64,000 nucleotides of DNA from Eupeodes corollae (Eukaryota; Arthropoda; Insecta; Diptera; Syrphidae). How positions within the stretch are numbered: position 1 is the first letter of the stretch; the number at the start of each line of letters is the position of its first letter. The notes beneath the pieces were generated by a model. The model had not been told where the DNA came from. It searched no databases and saw only the letters and a list, made by a program, of their open reading frames with translations. Of the stretch, positions 45,001 to 59,500 are shown piece by piece. A program made the position numbers and the translations under genes. Where the stretch lies: the NCBI RefSeq assembly GCF_945859685.1, contig NC_079149.1, forward strand, positions 100,838,863 through 100,902,862, read 5' to 3'.

Positions 45001-47340
45001 AAATCAAATCACACCCAAAACCATCACCTGATCCTTCCCATCCCCCAAAATCGATCAAGACTTCAAAATAGATACTTGACATGTACTAGAAAAAGATACT
45101 CCTATTCAAGATCTATCATTATAGATATAGATGAGTCATTTTGGAGCATCCTGAAGGATTTTTGATGTTCTAGACGAAAATCAAATCACACCCAAAACCA
45201 TCACCTGATCCTTCCCAACCCCCAAAATCGATCAAGACTTCAAAATAGATACTTGACATGTATTAGAAAAAGATACTCCTAATCAAGATCTATCATTATA
45301 GATATAGATGAGTCATTTTGGAGCATCCTGAAGGATTTTTGATGTTCTAGACGAAAATCAAATCACACCCAAAACCATCACCTGATCCTTCCCAACCCCC
45401 AAAATCGATCAAGACTTCAAAATAGATACTTGACATGTACTAGAAAAAGATACTCCTAATCAAGATCTATCATTATAGATATAGATGAGTCATTTTGGAG
45501 CATCCTGAAGGATTTTTGATGTTCTAGACGAAAATCAAATCACACCCAAAACCATCACCTGATCCTTCCCAACCCCCAAAATCGATCAAGACTTCAAAAT
45601 AGATACTTGACATGTACTAGAAAAAGATACTCCTAATCAAGATCTATCATTATAGATATAGATGAGTCATTTTGGAGCATCCTGAAGGATTTTTGATGTT
45701 CTAGACGAAAATCAAATCACACCCAAAACCATCACCTGATCCTTCCCAACCCCCAAAATCGATCAAGACTTCAAAATAGATACTTGACATGTACTAGAAA
45801 AAGATACTCCTAATCAAGATCTATCATTATAGATATAGATGAGTCATTTTGGAGCATCCTGAAGGATTTTTGATGTTCTAGACGAAAATCAAATCACACC
45901 CAAAACCATCACCTGATCCTTCCCAACCCCCAAAATCGATCAAAACTTCAAAATAGATACTTGACATGTACTAGAAAAAGATACTCCTAATCAAGATCTA
46001 TCATTATAGTATAGATGAGTCATTTTGGAGCATCCTGAAGGATTTTTGATGTTCTAGACGAAAATCAAATCACACCCAAAACCATCACCTGATCCTTCCC
46101 AACCCCCAAAATCGATCAAGACTTCAAAATAGATACTTGACATGTACCAGAAAAAGATACTCCTAATCAAGATCTATCATTATAGATATAGATGAGTCAT
46201 TTTGGAGCATCCTGAAGGGTTTTTGATGTTCTAGACGAAAATCAAATCACACCCAAAACCATCACCTGATCCTTCCCAACCCCCAAAATCGATCAAGACT
46301 TCAAAATAGATACTTGACTTGTACTAGAAAAAGATACTCCTAATCAAGATCTATCATTATAGATATAGATGAGTCATTTTGGAGCATCCTGAAGGATTTT
46401 TGATGTTCTAGACGAAAATCAAATCACACCCAAAACCATCACCTGATCCTTCCAAACCCCCAAAATCGATCAAGGGTTCAAAATAGATACTTGAATTGTA
46501 CTAGAAAAAGATACTCCTAATCAAGATCTATCATTATAGATATAGATGAGTCATTTTGGAACATCCTGAAGGATTTTTGATGTTCTAGACGAAAATCAAA
46601 TCACAACCAAAACCATCACATGATCCTTCCCAACCCCCAAAATCGATCAAGGGTTCAAAATAGATACTTGACTTGTACTAGAAAAAGATACTGCTAATCA
46701 AGATCTATCATTATAGATATAGATGAGTCATTTTGGAGCATCCTGAAGGATTTTTGATGTTCTAGACGAAAATCAAATCACACCCAAAACCATCACCTGA
46801 TCCTTCCCAACCCCCAAAATCGATCAAGGGTTCAAAATAGATACTTGACTTGTACTAGAAAAAGATACTGCTAATCAAGATCTATCATTATAGATATAGA
46901 TGAGTCATTTTGGAGCATCCTGAAGGATTTTTGATGTTCTAGACGAAAATCAAATCACACCCAAAACCATCACCTGATCCTTCCCAACCCACAAAATCGA
47001 TCAAGGGTTCAAAATAGATACTTGACTTGTACTAGAAAAAGATACACCTAATCAAGATCTATCATTATAGACATAGATGAGTCATTTTGGAGCATCCTAA
47101 AGGATTTTTGATGTTCTAGACGAAAATCAAATAACACCCAAAACCATCACCTGATCCTTCCCAACCCCCAAAATCGATCAAGGGTTCAAAATAGATACTT
47201 GACTTTTACTAGAAAAAGATACTCCTAATCAAGATCTATCATTATAGATATAGATGAGTCATTTTGGAGCATCCTGAAGGATTTTTGATGTTCTAGACGA
47301 AAATCAAATCACACCCAAAACCATCACCTGATCCTTCCCA
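42069..47340. repeat. Higher-order duplication: 15 monomers (2,654 bp) in tandem twice
   Basis: Private variants recur in the same order at an offset of 2,654 bases: ATCACTATAG at 42107 and 44761, CCCATCCCCC, CTATTCAAG, GTATTAG, the one-base deletion TATAGTATAG, TGAATTGTAC, GATACTGC twice, ACAAAATCG, GATACACC and TGACTTTTAC. Fifteen times 177 is 2,655, less the shared one-base deletion. The first copy runs to about 44690 and the second to about 47340. Confidence 0.9.
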
Positions 47341-47341
47341 A

Positions 47342-49819
47342 CCACCAAAATCGATCAAGACTTCAAAATAGATACTTGACATGTACTAGAAAAAGATACT
47401 CCTAATCAAGATCTATCATTATAGATATAGATGAGTCATTTTGGAGCATCCTGAAGGATTTTTGATGTTCTAGACGAAAATCAAATCACACCCAAAACCA
47501 TCACCTGATCCTTCCCAACCCCCAAAATCGATCAAGACTTCAAAATAGATACTTGACATGTAGTAGAAAAAGATACTCCTAATCAAGATCTATCATTATA
47601 GATATAGATGAGTCATTTTGGAGCATCCTGAAGGATTTTTGATGTTCTAGACGAAAATCAAATCACACCCAAAACCATCACCTGATCCTTCCCAACCCCC
47701 AAAATCGATCAAGACTTCAAAATAGATACTTGACATGTACTAGAAAAAGATACTCCTAATCAAGATCTATCATTATAGGTATAGATGAGTCATTTTGGAG
47801 CATCCTGAAGGATTTTTGATGTTCTAGAAGAAAATCAAATCACACCCAAAACCATCACCTGATCCTTCCCAACCCCCAAAATCGATCAAGACTTCAAAAT
47901 AGATACTTGACATGTACTAGAAAAAGATACTCCTAATCAAGATCTATCATTATAGATATAGATGAGTCATTTTGGAGCATCCTGAAGGATTTTTGATGTT
48001 CTAGACGAAAATCAAATCACACCCAAAACCATCACCTGATCCTTCCCAACCCCCAAAATCGATCAAGACTTCAAAATAGATACTTGACATGTACTAGAAA
48101 AAGATACTCCTAATCAAGATCTATCATTATAGATATAGATGAGTCATTTTGGAGCACCCTGAAGGATTTTTGATGTTCTAGACGAAAATCAAATCACACC
48201 CAAAACCATCACCTGATCCTTCCCAACCCCCAAAATCGATCAAGACTTCAAAATAGATACTTGACATGTACTAGAAAAAGATACTCCTAATCAAGATCTA
48301 TCATTATAGATATAGATGAGTCATTTTGGAGCATCCTGAAGGATTTTTGATGTTCTAGACGAAAATCAAATCACACCCAAAACCATCACCTGATCCATCC
48401 CAACCCCCAAAATCGATCAAGGGTTCAAAATAGATACTTGACTTGTACTAGAAAAAGATACTCCTAATCAAGATCTATCATTATAGATATAGATGAGTCA
48501 TTTTGGAGCATCCTGAAGGATTTTTGATGTTCTAGACGAAAATCAAATCACACCCAAAACCATCACCTGATCCTTCCCAACCACCAAAATCGATCAAGAC
48601 TTCAAAATAGATACTTGACATGTACTAGAAAAAGATACTCCTAATCAAGATCTATCATTATAGATATAGATGAGTCATTTTGGAGCATCCTGAAGGATTT
48701 TTGATGTTCTAGACGAAAATCAAATCACACCCAAAACCATCACCTGATCCTTCCCAACCCCCAAAATCGATCAAGACTTCAAAATAGATACTTGACATGT
48801 AGTAGAAAAAGATACTCCTAATCAAGATCTATCATTATAGATATAGATGAGTCATTTTGGAGCATCCTGAAGGATTTTTGATGTTCTAGACGAAAATCAA
48901 ATCACACCCAAAACCATCACCTGATCCTTCCCAACCCCCAAAATCGATCAAGACTTCAAAATAGATACTTGACATGTACTAGAAAAAGATACTCCTAATC
49001 AAGATCTATCATTATAGGTATAGATGAGTCATTTTGGAGCATCCTGAAGGATTTTTGATGTTCTAGACGAAAATCAAATCACACCCAAAACCATCACCTG
49101 ATCCTTCCCAACCCCCAAAATCGATCAAGACTTCAAAATAGATACTTGACATGTACTAGAAAAAGATACTCCTAATCAAGATCTATCATTATAGATATAG
49201 ATGAGTCATTTTGGAGCATCCTGAAGGATTTTTGATGTTCTAGACGAAAATCAAATCACACCCAAAACCATCACCTGATCCTTCCCAACCCCCAAAATCG
49301 ATCAAGACTTCAAAATAGATACTTGACATGTACTAGAAAAAGATACTCCTAATCAAGATCTATCATTATAGATATAGATGAGTCATTTTGGAGCATCCTG
49401 AAGGATTTTTGATGTTCTAGACGAAAATCAAATCACACCCAAAACCATCACCTGATCCTTCCCAACCCCCAAAATCGATCAAGACTTCAAAATAGATACT
49501 TGACATGTACTAGAAAAAGATACTCCTAATCAAGATCTATCATTATAGATATAGATGAGTCATTTTGGAGCATCCTGAAGGATTTTTGATGTTCTAGACG
49601 AAAATCAAATCACACCCAAAACCATCACCTGATCCATCCCAACCCCCAAAATCGATCAAGGGTTCAAAATAGATACTTGACTTGTACTAGAAAAAGATAC
49701 TCCTAATCAAGTCTATCATTATAGATATAGATGAGTCATTTTGGAGCATCCTGAAGGATTTTTGATGTTCTAGACGAAAATCAAATCACACCCAAAACCA
49801 TCACCTGATCCTTCCCAAC
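47342..49819. repeat. Higher-order duplication: 7 monomers (1,239 bp) in tandem twice
   Basis: ACCACCAAAATCG, then TGTAGTAG (47561 and 48800), ATAGGTATAG, and GATCCATCCC followed by the GGGTTC variant recur with an offset of 1,239 bases, exactly seven monomers. Copies already differ: AGAAGAAAATC and GCACCCTG occur only in the first, and AAGTCTATC only in the second. Confidence 0.88.
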
Positions 49820-50360
49820 CCCCAAAATCGATCCAGGGTTCAAAAAAGATACTTGACTTGTACTAGAAAAAGATACTCCTAATCAAGATCTATCATTATA
49901 GAAATAGATGAGTCATTTTTGGAGCATCCTGAAGGATTTTTGATGTTCTAGACGAAAATCAAATCACACCCAAAACCATCACCTGATCCGTCCCAACCCC
50001 CAAAATCGATCAGGACTTCAAAATAGATACTTGACATGTACTAGAAAAAGATACTCCTAATCAAGATCTATCATTATAGATATAGATGAGTCATTTTGGA
50101 GCATCCTGAAGGATTTTTGATGTTCTAGACGAAAATCAAATCACACCCAAAACCATCACCTGATCCTTCCCAACCCCCAAAATCGATCAAGGGTTCAAAA
50201 TAGATACTTGACTTGTACTAGAAAAAGATACTCCTAATCAAGATCTATCATTATAGATATAGATGAGTCATTTTGGAGCATCCTGAAGGATTTTTGATGT
50301 TCTAGACGAAAATCAAATCACACCCAAAACCATCACCTGATCCTTCCCAACCCCCAAAAT

Positions 50361-51600
50361 TGATCAAGACTTCAAAATAAATACTTGACATGTACTAGAA
50401 AAAGATACTCCTAATCAAGATCTATCATTATAGATATAGATGAGTCATTTTGGAGCATCCTGAAGGATTTTTGATGTTCTAGACGAAAATCAAATCACAC
50501 CCAAAACCATCACCTGATCCTTCCCAACCCCCAAAATCGATCAAGACTTCAAAATAGATACTTGACATTTGCTAGAAAAAGATACTCCTAATCAAGATCT
50601 ATCATTATAGATATAGATGAGTCATTTTGGAGCATCCTGAAGGATTTTTGATGTTCTAGACGAAAATCAAATCACACCCAAAACCATCACCTGATCCTTC
50701 CCAACCCCCAAAATCGATCAAGGGTTCAAAATAGATACTTGACTTGTACTAGAAAAAGATACTCCTAATCAAGATCTATCATTATAGATATAGATGAGTC
50801 ATTTTGGAGCATCCTGAAGGATTTTTGATGTTCTAGACGAAAATAAAATCACACCCAAAACCATCACCTGATCCTTCCCAACCCCTAAAATCGATCAAGA
50901 GTTCAAAATAGATACTTGACTTGTATTAGAAAAAGATACTCCTAATCAAGATCTATCATTATAGATATAGATGAGTCATTTAGAAGCATCCTGAAGGATT
51001 TTTGATGTTCTAGACGAAAATCAAATCACACCCAAAACCATCACCTGATCCTTCCCAACCCCCAAAATCGATCAAGACTTCAAAATAGATACTTGACATG
51101 TACTAGAAAAAGATACTCCTAATCAAGATCTATCACTATAGATATAGATGAGTCATTTTGGAGCATCCTGAAGGATTTTTGATGTTCTAGACGAAAATCA
51201 AATCACACCCAAAACCATCACCTGATCCTTCCCAACCCCCAAAATCGATCAAGACTTCAAAATAGATACTTGACATGTACTAGAAAAAGATACTCCTAAT
51301 CAAGATCTATCATTATAGATATAGATGAGTCATTTTGGAGCATCCTGAAGGATTTTTGATGTTCTAGACGAAAATCAAATCACACCCAAAACCATCACCT
51401 GATCCTTCCCAACCCCCAAAATTGATCAAGACTTCAAAATAAATACTTGACATGTACTAGAAAAAGATACTCCTAATCAAGATCTATCATTATAGATATA
51501 GATGAGTTATTTTGGAGCATCCTGAAGGATTTTTGATGTTCTAGACGAAAATCAAATCACACCCAAAACCATCACCTGATCCTTCCCAACCCCCAAAATC
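50361..51600. repeat. Six-monomer repeat relationship (1,062 bp)
   Basis: The variant TTGATCAAGACTTCAAAATA followed by AATACTTG occurs at 50360 and 51422, 1,062 bases apart, six monomers. The next monomer boundaries carry TTTGCTAG and GTGCTAG variants respectively, so copies have diverged. Confidence 0.6.
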
Positions 51601-54590
51601 GATCAAGACTTCAAAATAGATACTTGACATGTGCTAGAAAAAGATACTCCTAATCAAGATCTATCATTATAGATAAAGATGAGTCATTTTGGAGCATCCT
51701 GAAGGATTTTTGATGTTCTAGACGAAAATCAAATCACACCCAAAACCATCACCTGATCCTTCCCAACCCCCAAAATCGATCAAGACTTCAAAAAAGATAC
51801 TTGACATGTACTAGAAAAAGATACTCCTAATCAAGATCTATCATTATAGATATAGATAAGTCATTTTGGAGCATCCTGAAGGATTTTTGATGTTCTAGAC
51901 GAAAATCAAATCACACCCAAAACCATCACCTGATCCTTCCCAACCCCCAAAATCGATCAAGACTTCAAAATAGATACTTGACATGTACTAGAAAAAGATA
52001 CTCCTAATCAAGATCTATCATTATAGATATAGATGAGTCATTTTGGAGCATCCTGAAGGATTTTTGATGTTCTAGACGAAAATCAAATCACACCCAAAAC
52101 CATCACCTGATCCTTCCCAACCCCCAAAATCGATCAAGACTTCAAAATAGATACTTGACACTAGAAAAAGATACTCCTAATCAAGATCTATCATTATAGA
52201 TATAGATGAGTCATTTTGGAGCATCCTGAAGGATTTTTGATGTTCTAGACGAAAATCAAATCACACCCAAAACCATCACCTGATCCTTCCCAACCCCCAA
52301 AATCGATCAAGACTTCAAAATAGATACTTGACATGTACTAGAAAAAGATACTCCTAATCAAGATCTATCATTATAGATATAGATGAGTCATTTTGGAGCA
52401 TCCTGAAGGATTTTTGATGTTCTAGACGAAAATTAAATCACACCCAAAACCATCACCTGATCCTTCCCAACCCCCAAAATCGATCAAGACTTCAAAATAG
52501 ATACTTGACATGTACTAGAAAAGGATACTCCTAATCAAGATCTATCATTATAGATATAGATGAGTCATTTTGGAGCATCCTGAAGGATTTTTGATGTTCT
52601 AGACGAAAATCAAATCACACCCAAAACCATCACCTGATCCTTCCCAACCCCCAAAATCGATCAAGACTTCAAAATAGATACTTGACATGTACTAGAAAAA
52701 GATACTCCTAATCAAGATCTATCATTATAGATATAGATGAGTCATTTTGGAGCATCCTGAAGGATTTTTGATGTTCTAGACGAAAATCAAATCACACCCA
52801 AAACCATCACCTGATCCTTCCCAACCCCCAAAATCGATCAAGACTTCAAAATAGATACTTGACATGTACTAGAAAAAGATACTCCTAATCAAGATCTATC
52901 ATTATAGATATAAATGAGTCATTTTGGAGCATCCTGAAGGATTTTTGATGTTCTAGACGAAAATCAAATCACACCCAAAACCATCACCTGATCCTTCTTA
53001 ACCACCAAAATCGATCAAGACTTCAAAATAGATACTTGACATGTACTAGAAAAAGATACTCCTAATCAAGATCTATCATTATAGATATAGATGAGTCATT
53101 TTGGAGCATCCTGAAGGATTTTTGATGTTCTAGACGAAAATCAAATCACACCCAAAACCATCACCTGATCCTTCCCAACCCCCAAAATCGATCAAGACTT
53201 CAAAATAGATACTTGACATGTACTAGAAAAAGATACTCCTAATCAAGATCTATCATTATAGATATAGATGAGTCATTTTGGAGCATCCTGAAGGATTTTT
53301 GATGTTCTAGACGAAAATCAAATCACACCCAAAACCATCACCTGATCCTTCCCAACCCCCAAAGTCGATCAAGACTTCAAAATAGATACTTGACATGTAC
53401 TAGAAAAAGATACTCCTAATCAAGATCTATCATTATAGATATAGATGAGTCATTTTGGAGCATCCTGAAGGATTTTTGATGTTCTAGACGAAAATCAAAT
53501 CACACCCAAAACCATCACCTGATCCTTCCCAACCCCCAAAATCGATCAAGACTTCAAAATAGATACTTGACATGTACTAGAAAAAGATACTCCTAATCAA
53601 GATCTATCATTATAGATATAGATGAGTCATTTTGGAGCATCCTGAAGGATTTTTGATGTTCTAGACGAAAATCAAATCACACCCAAAACCATCACCTGAT
53701 CCTTCCCAACCCCCAAAATCGATCAAGACTTCAAAATAGATACTTGACATGTACTAGAAAAAGATACTCCTAATCAAGATCTATCATTATAGATATAGAT
53801 GAGTCATTTTGGAGCATCCTGAAGGATTTTTGATGTTCTAGACGAAAATCAAATCACACCCAAAACCATCACCTGATCCTTCCCAACCCCCAAAATCGAT
53901 CAAGACTTCAAAATAGATACTTGACATGTACTAGAAAAAGATACTCCTAATCAAGATCTATCATTATAGATATAGATGAGTCATTTTGGAGCATCCTGAA
54001 GGATTTTTGATGTTCTAGACGAAAATCAAATCACACCCAAAACCATCACCTGATCCTTCCCAACCCCCAAAATCGATCAAGACTTCAAAATAGATACTTG
54101 ACATGTACTAGAAAAAGATACTCCTAATCAAGATCTATCATTATAGATATAGATGAGTCATTTTGGAGCATCCTGAAGGATTTTTGATGTTCTAGACGAA
54201 AATCAAATCACACCCAAAACCATCACCTGATCCTTCCCAACCCCCAAAATCGATCAAGACTTCAAAATAGATACTTGACATGTACTAGAAAAAGATACTC
54301 CTAATCAAGATCTATCATTATAGATATAGATGAGTCATTTTGGAGCATCCTGAAGGATTTTTGATGTTCTAGACGAAAATCAAATCACACCCAAAACCAT
54401 CACCTGATCCTTCCCAACCCCCAAAATCGATCAAGACTTCAAAATAGATACTTGACATGTACTAGAAAAAGATACTCCTAATCAAGATCTATCATTATAG
54501 ATATAGATGAGTCATTTTGGAGCATCCTGAAGGATTTTTGATGTTCTAGACGAAAATCAAATCACACCCAAAACCATCACCTGATCCTTC

Positions 54591-56570
54591 GCAACCCCCA
54601 AAATCGATCAAGACTTCAAAATAGATACTTGACATGTACTAAAAAAAGATACTCCTAATCAAGATCTATCATTATAGATATAGATGAGTCATTTTGGAGC
54701 ATCCTGAAGGATTTTTGATGTTCTAGACGAAAATCAAATCACACCCAAAACCATCACCTGATCCTTCCCAACCCCCAAAATCGATCAAGACTTCAAAATA
54801 GATACTTGACATGTACTAGAAAAAGATTCTCCTAATCAAGATCTATCATTATAGATATAGATGAGTCATTTTGGAGCATCCTGAAGGATTTTTGATGTTC
54901 TAGACGAAAATCAAATCACACCCAAAACCATCACCTGATCCTTCCCAACCCCCAAAATCGATCAAGACTTCAAAATAGATACTTGACATGTACTAGAAAA
55001 AGATACTCCTAATCAAGATCTATCATTATAGATATAGATGAGTCATTTTGGAGCATCCTGAAGGATTTTTGATGTTCTAGACGAAAATCAAATCACACCC
55101 AAAACCATCACCTGATCCTTCAAAACCCCCAAAATCGATCATGACTTCAAAATAGATACTTGACATGTACTAGAAAAAGATACTCCTAATCAAGATCTAT
55201 CATTATAGATATAGATGAGTCATTTTGGAGCATCCTGAAGGATTTTTGATGTTCTAGACGAAAATCAAATCACACCCAAAACCATCACCTGATCCTTCCC
55301 AACCCCCAAAATCGATCAAGACTTCAAAATAGATACTTGACATGTACTAGAAAAAGATACTCCTAATCAAGATCTATCATTATAGATATAGATGAGTCAT
55401 TTTGGAGCATCCTGAAGGATTTTTGATGTTCTAGACGAAAATCAAATCACACCCAAAACCATCACCTGATCCTTCCCAACCCCCAAAATCGATCAAGACT
55501 TCAAAATAGATACTTGACATGTACTAGAAAAAGATACTCCTAATCAAGATCTATCATTATAGATATAGATGAGTCATTTTGGAGCATCCTGAAGGATTTT
55601 TGATGTTCTAGACGAAAATCAAATCACACCCAAAACCATCACCTGATCCTTCCCAACCCCCAAAATCGATCAAGACTTCAAAATAGATACTTGACATGTA
55701 CTAGAAAAAGATACTCCTAATCAAGATCTATCATTATAGATATAGATGAGTCATTTTGGAGCATCCTGAAGGATTTTTGATGTTCTAGACGAAAATCAAA
55801 TCACACCCAAAACCATCACCTGATCCTTCGCAACCCCCAAAATCGATCAAGACTTCAAAATAGATACTTGACATGTACTAAAAAAAGATACTCCTAATCA
55901 AGATCTATCATTATAGATATAGATGAGTCATTTTGGAGCATCCTGAAGGATTTTTGATGTTCTAGACGAAAATCAAATCACACCCAAAACCATCACCTGA
56001 TCCTTCCCAACCCCCAAAATCGATCAAGACTTCAAAATAGATACTTGACATGTACTAGAAAAAGATTCTCCTAATCAAGATCTATCATTATAGATATAGA
56101 TGAGTCATTTTGGAGCATCCTGAAGGATTTTTGATGTTCTAGACGAAAATCAAATCACACCCAAAACCATCACCTGATCCTTCCCAACCCCCAAAATCGA
56201 TCAAGACTTCAAAATAGATACTTGACATGTACTAGAAAAAGATACTCCTAATCAAGATCTATCATTATAGATATAGATGAGTCATTTTGGAGCATCCTGA
56301 AGGATTTTTGATGTTCTAGACGAAAATCAAATCACACCCAAAACCATCACCTGATCCTTCAAAACCCCCAAAATCGATCATGACTTCAAAATAGATACTT
56401 GACATGTACTAGAAAAAGATACTCCTAATCAAGATCTATCATTATAGATATAGATGAGTCATTTTGGAGCATCCTGAAGGATTTTTGATGTTCTAGACGA
56501 AAATCAAATCACACCCAAAACCATCACCTGATCCTTCCCAACCCCCAAAATCGATCAAGACTTCAAAATA
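54591..56570. repeat. Second, independent 7-monomer duplication (1,239 bp)
   Basis: CTTCGCAACC (54591 and 55830), TACTAAAAAAAG, AGATTCTCC, CTTCAAAACCC and GATCATGAC recur in order at an offset of 1,239 bases. The marker set differs from the 7-mer at 47.3-49.8 kb. The outer limits are blurred because flanking monomers are consensus-like; the second copy ends before the GTATTAG variant at 56582. Confidence 0.88.
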
Positions 56571-59500
56571 GATACTTGACATGTATTAGAAAAAGATACT
56601 CCTAATCAAGATCTATCATTATAGATATAGATGAGTCATTTTGGAGCATCCTGAAGGATTTTTGATGTTCTAGACGAAAATCAAATCACACCCAAAACCA
56701 TCACCTGATCCTTCCCATCCCCCAAAATCGATCAAGACTTCAAAATAGATACTTGACATGTACTAGAAAAAGATACTCCTAATCAAGATCTATCATTATA
56801 GATATAGATGAGTCATTTTGGAGCATCCTGAAGGATTTTTGATGTTCTAGACGAAAATCAAATCACACCCAAAACCATCACCTGATCCTTCCCAACCCCC
56901 AAAATCGATCAAGACTTCAAAATAGATACTTGACATGTACTAGAAAAAGATACTCCTAATCAAGATCTATCATTATAGATATAGATGAGTCATTTTGGAG
57001 CATCCTGAAGGATTTTTGATGTTCTAGACGAAAATCAAATCACACCCAAAACCATCACCTGATCCTTCCCAACCCCCAAAATCGATCAAGGGTTCAAAAT
57101 AGATACTTGACTTGTACTAGAAAAAGATACTCCTAATCAAGTCTATCATTATAGATATAGATGAGTCATTTTGGAGCATCCTGAAGGATTTTTGATGTTC
57201 TAGACGAAAATCAAATCACACCCAAAACCATCACCTGATCCTTCCCAACCCCCAAAATCGATCAAGACTTCAAAATAGATACTTGACATGTACTAGAAAA
57301 AGATACTCCTAATCAAGATCTATCATTATAGATATAGATGAGTCATTTTGGAGCATCCTGAAGGATTTTTGATGTTCTAGACGATAATCAAATCACACCC
57401 AAAACCATCACCTGATCCTTCCCAACCCCCAAAATCGATCCAAGGTTCAAAATAGATACTTGACTTGTACTAGAAAAAGATACTCCTAATCAAGATCTAT
57501 CATTATAGAAATAGATGAGTCATTTTTGGAGCATCCTGAAGATTTTTGATGTTCTAGACGAAAATCAAATCACACCCAAAACCATCACCTGATCCTTCCC
57601 AACCCCCAAAATCGATCAAGGGTTCAAAATAGATACTTGACTTGTACTAGAAAAAGATACTCCTAATCAAGATCTATCATTATAGATATAGATGAGTCAT
57701 TTTGGAGCATCCTGAAGGATTTTTGATGTTCTAGACGAAAATCAAATCACACCCAAAACCATCACCTGATCCTTCCCAACCCTCAAAATCGATCAAGGGT
57801 TCAAAATAGATACTTGACTTGTACTAGAAAAAGATACTCCTAATCAAGATCTATCATTTTAGATATAGATGAGTCATTTAGAAGCATCCTGAAGGATTTT
57901 TGATGTTCTAGACGCAAATCAAATCACACCCAAAACCATCACCTGATCCTTCCCAACCCCCAAAATCGATCAAGGGTTCAAAATGGATACTTGACTTGTA
58001 CTAGAAAAAGATACTCCTAATCAAGATCTATCATTATAGATATAGATGAGTCATTTTGGAGCATCCTGAAGGATTTTTGATGTTCTAGACGAAAATCAAA
58101 TCACACCCAAAACCATCACCTGATCCTTCCCAACCCCTAAAATCGATCAAGAAATCAAAATAGATACTTGACTTGTACTAGAAAAAGATACTCCTAATCA
58201 AGATCTATCATTATAGATATAGATGAGTCATTTAGAAGCATCCTGAAGGATTTTTGATGTTTTAGACGAAAATCAAATCACACCCAAAACCATCACCTGA
58301 TCCTTCCCAACCCCCAAAATCGATCAAGACTTCAAAATAGATACTTGACATGTACTAGAAAAAGATACTCCTAATCAAGATCTATCATTATAGATATAGA
58401 TGAGTCATTTTGGAGCATCCTGAAGGATTTTTGATGTTCTAGACGAAAATCAAATCACACCCAAAACCATCACCTGATCCTTCCCAACCCCCAAAATCGA
58501 TCAAGACTTTAAAATAGATACTTGACATGTACTAGAAAAAGATACTCCTAATCAAGATCTATCATTATAGATATAGATGAGTCATTTTGGAGCATCCTGA
58601 AGGATTTTTGATGTTCTAGACGTAAATCAAAATACACCCAAAACCATCACCTGATCCTTCCCAACCCCCAAAATCGATCAAGACTTCAAAATAGATACTT
58701 GACATGTACTAGAAAAAGATACTCCTAATCAAGATCTATCATTATAGATATAGATGAGTCATTTTGGAGCATCCTGAAGGATTTTTGATGTTCTAGACGA
58801 AAATCAAATCACACCCAAAACCATCACCTGATCCTTCCCAACCCCCAAAATCGATCAAGACTTCAAAATAGATACTTGACATGTACTAGAAAAAGATACT
58901 CCTAATCAAGATCTATCATTATAGATATAGATGAGTCATTTTGGAGCATCCTGAAGGATTTTTGATGTTCTAGACGAAAATCAAATCACACCTAAAACCA
59001 TCACCTGATCCTTCCCAACCCCCAAAATCGATCAAGACTTCAAAATAGATACTTGACATGTACTAGAAAAAGATACTCCTAATCAAGATCTATCATTATA
59101 GATATAGATGAGTCATTTTGGAGCATCCTGAAGGATTTTTGATGTTCTAGACGAAAATCAAATCACACCCAAAACCATCACCTGATCCTTCCCAACCCCC
59201 AAAATCGATCAAGACTTCAAAATAGATACTTGACATGTACTAGAAAAAGATACTCCTAATCAAGATCTATCATTATAGATATAGATGAGTCATTTTGGAG
59301 CATCCTGAAGGATTTTTGATGTTCTAGACGAAAATCAAATCACACCCAAAACCATCACCTGATCCTTCCCAACCCCCAAAATCGATCAAGACTTCAAAAT
59401 AGATACTTGACATGTACTAGAAAAAGATACTCCTAATCAAGATCTATCATTATAGATATAGATGAGTCATTTTGGAGCATCCTGAAGGATTTTTGATGTT

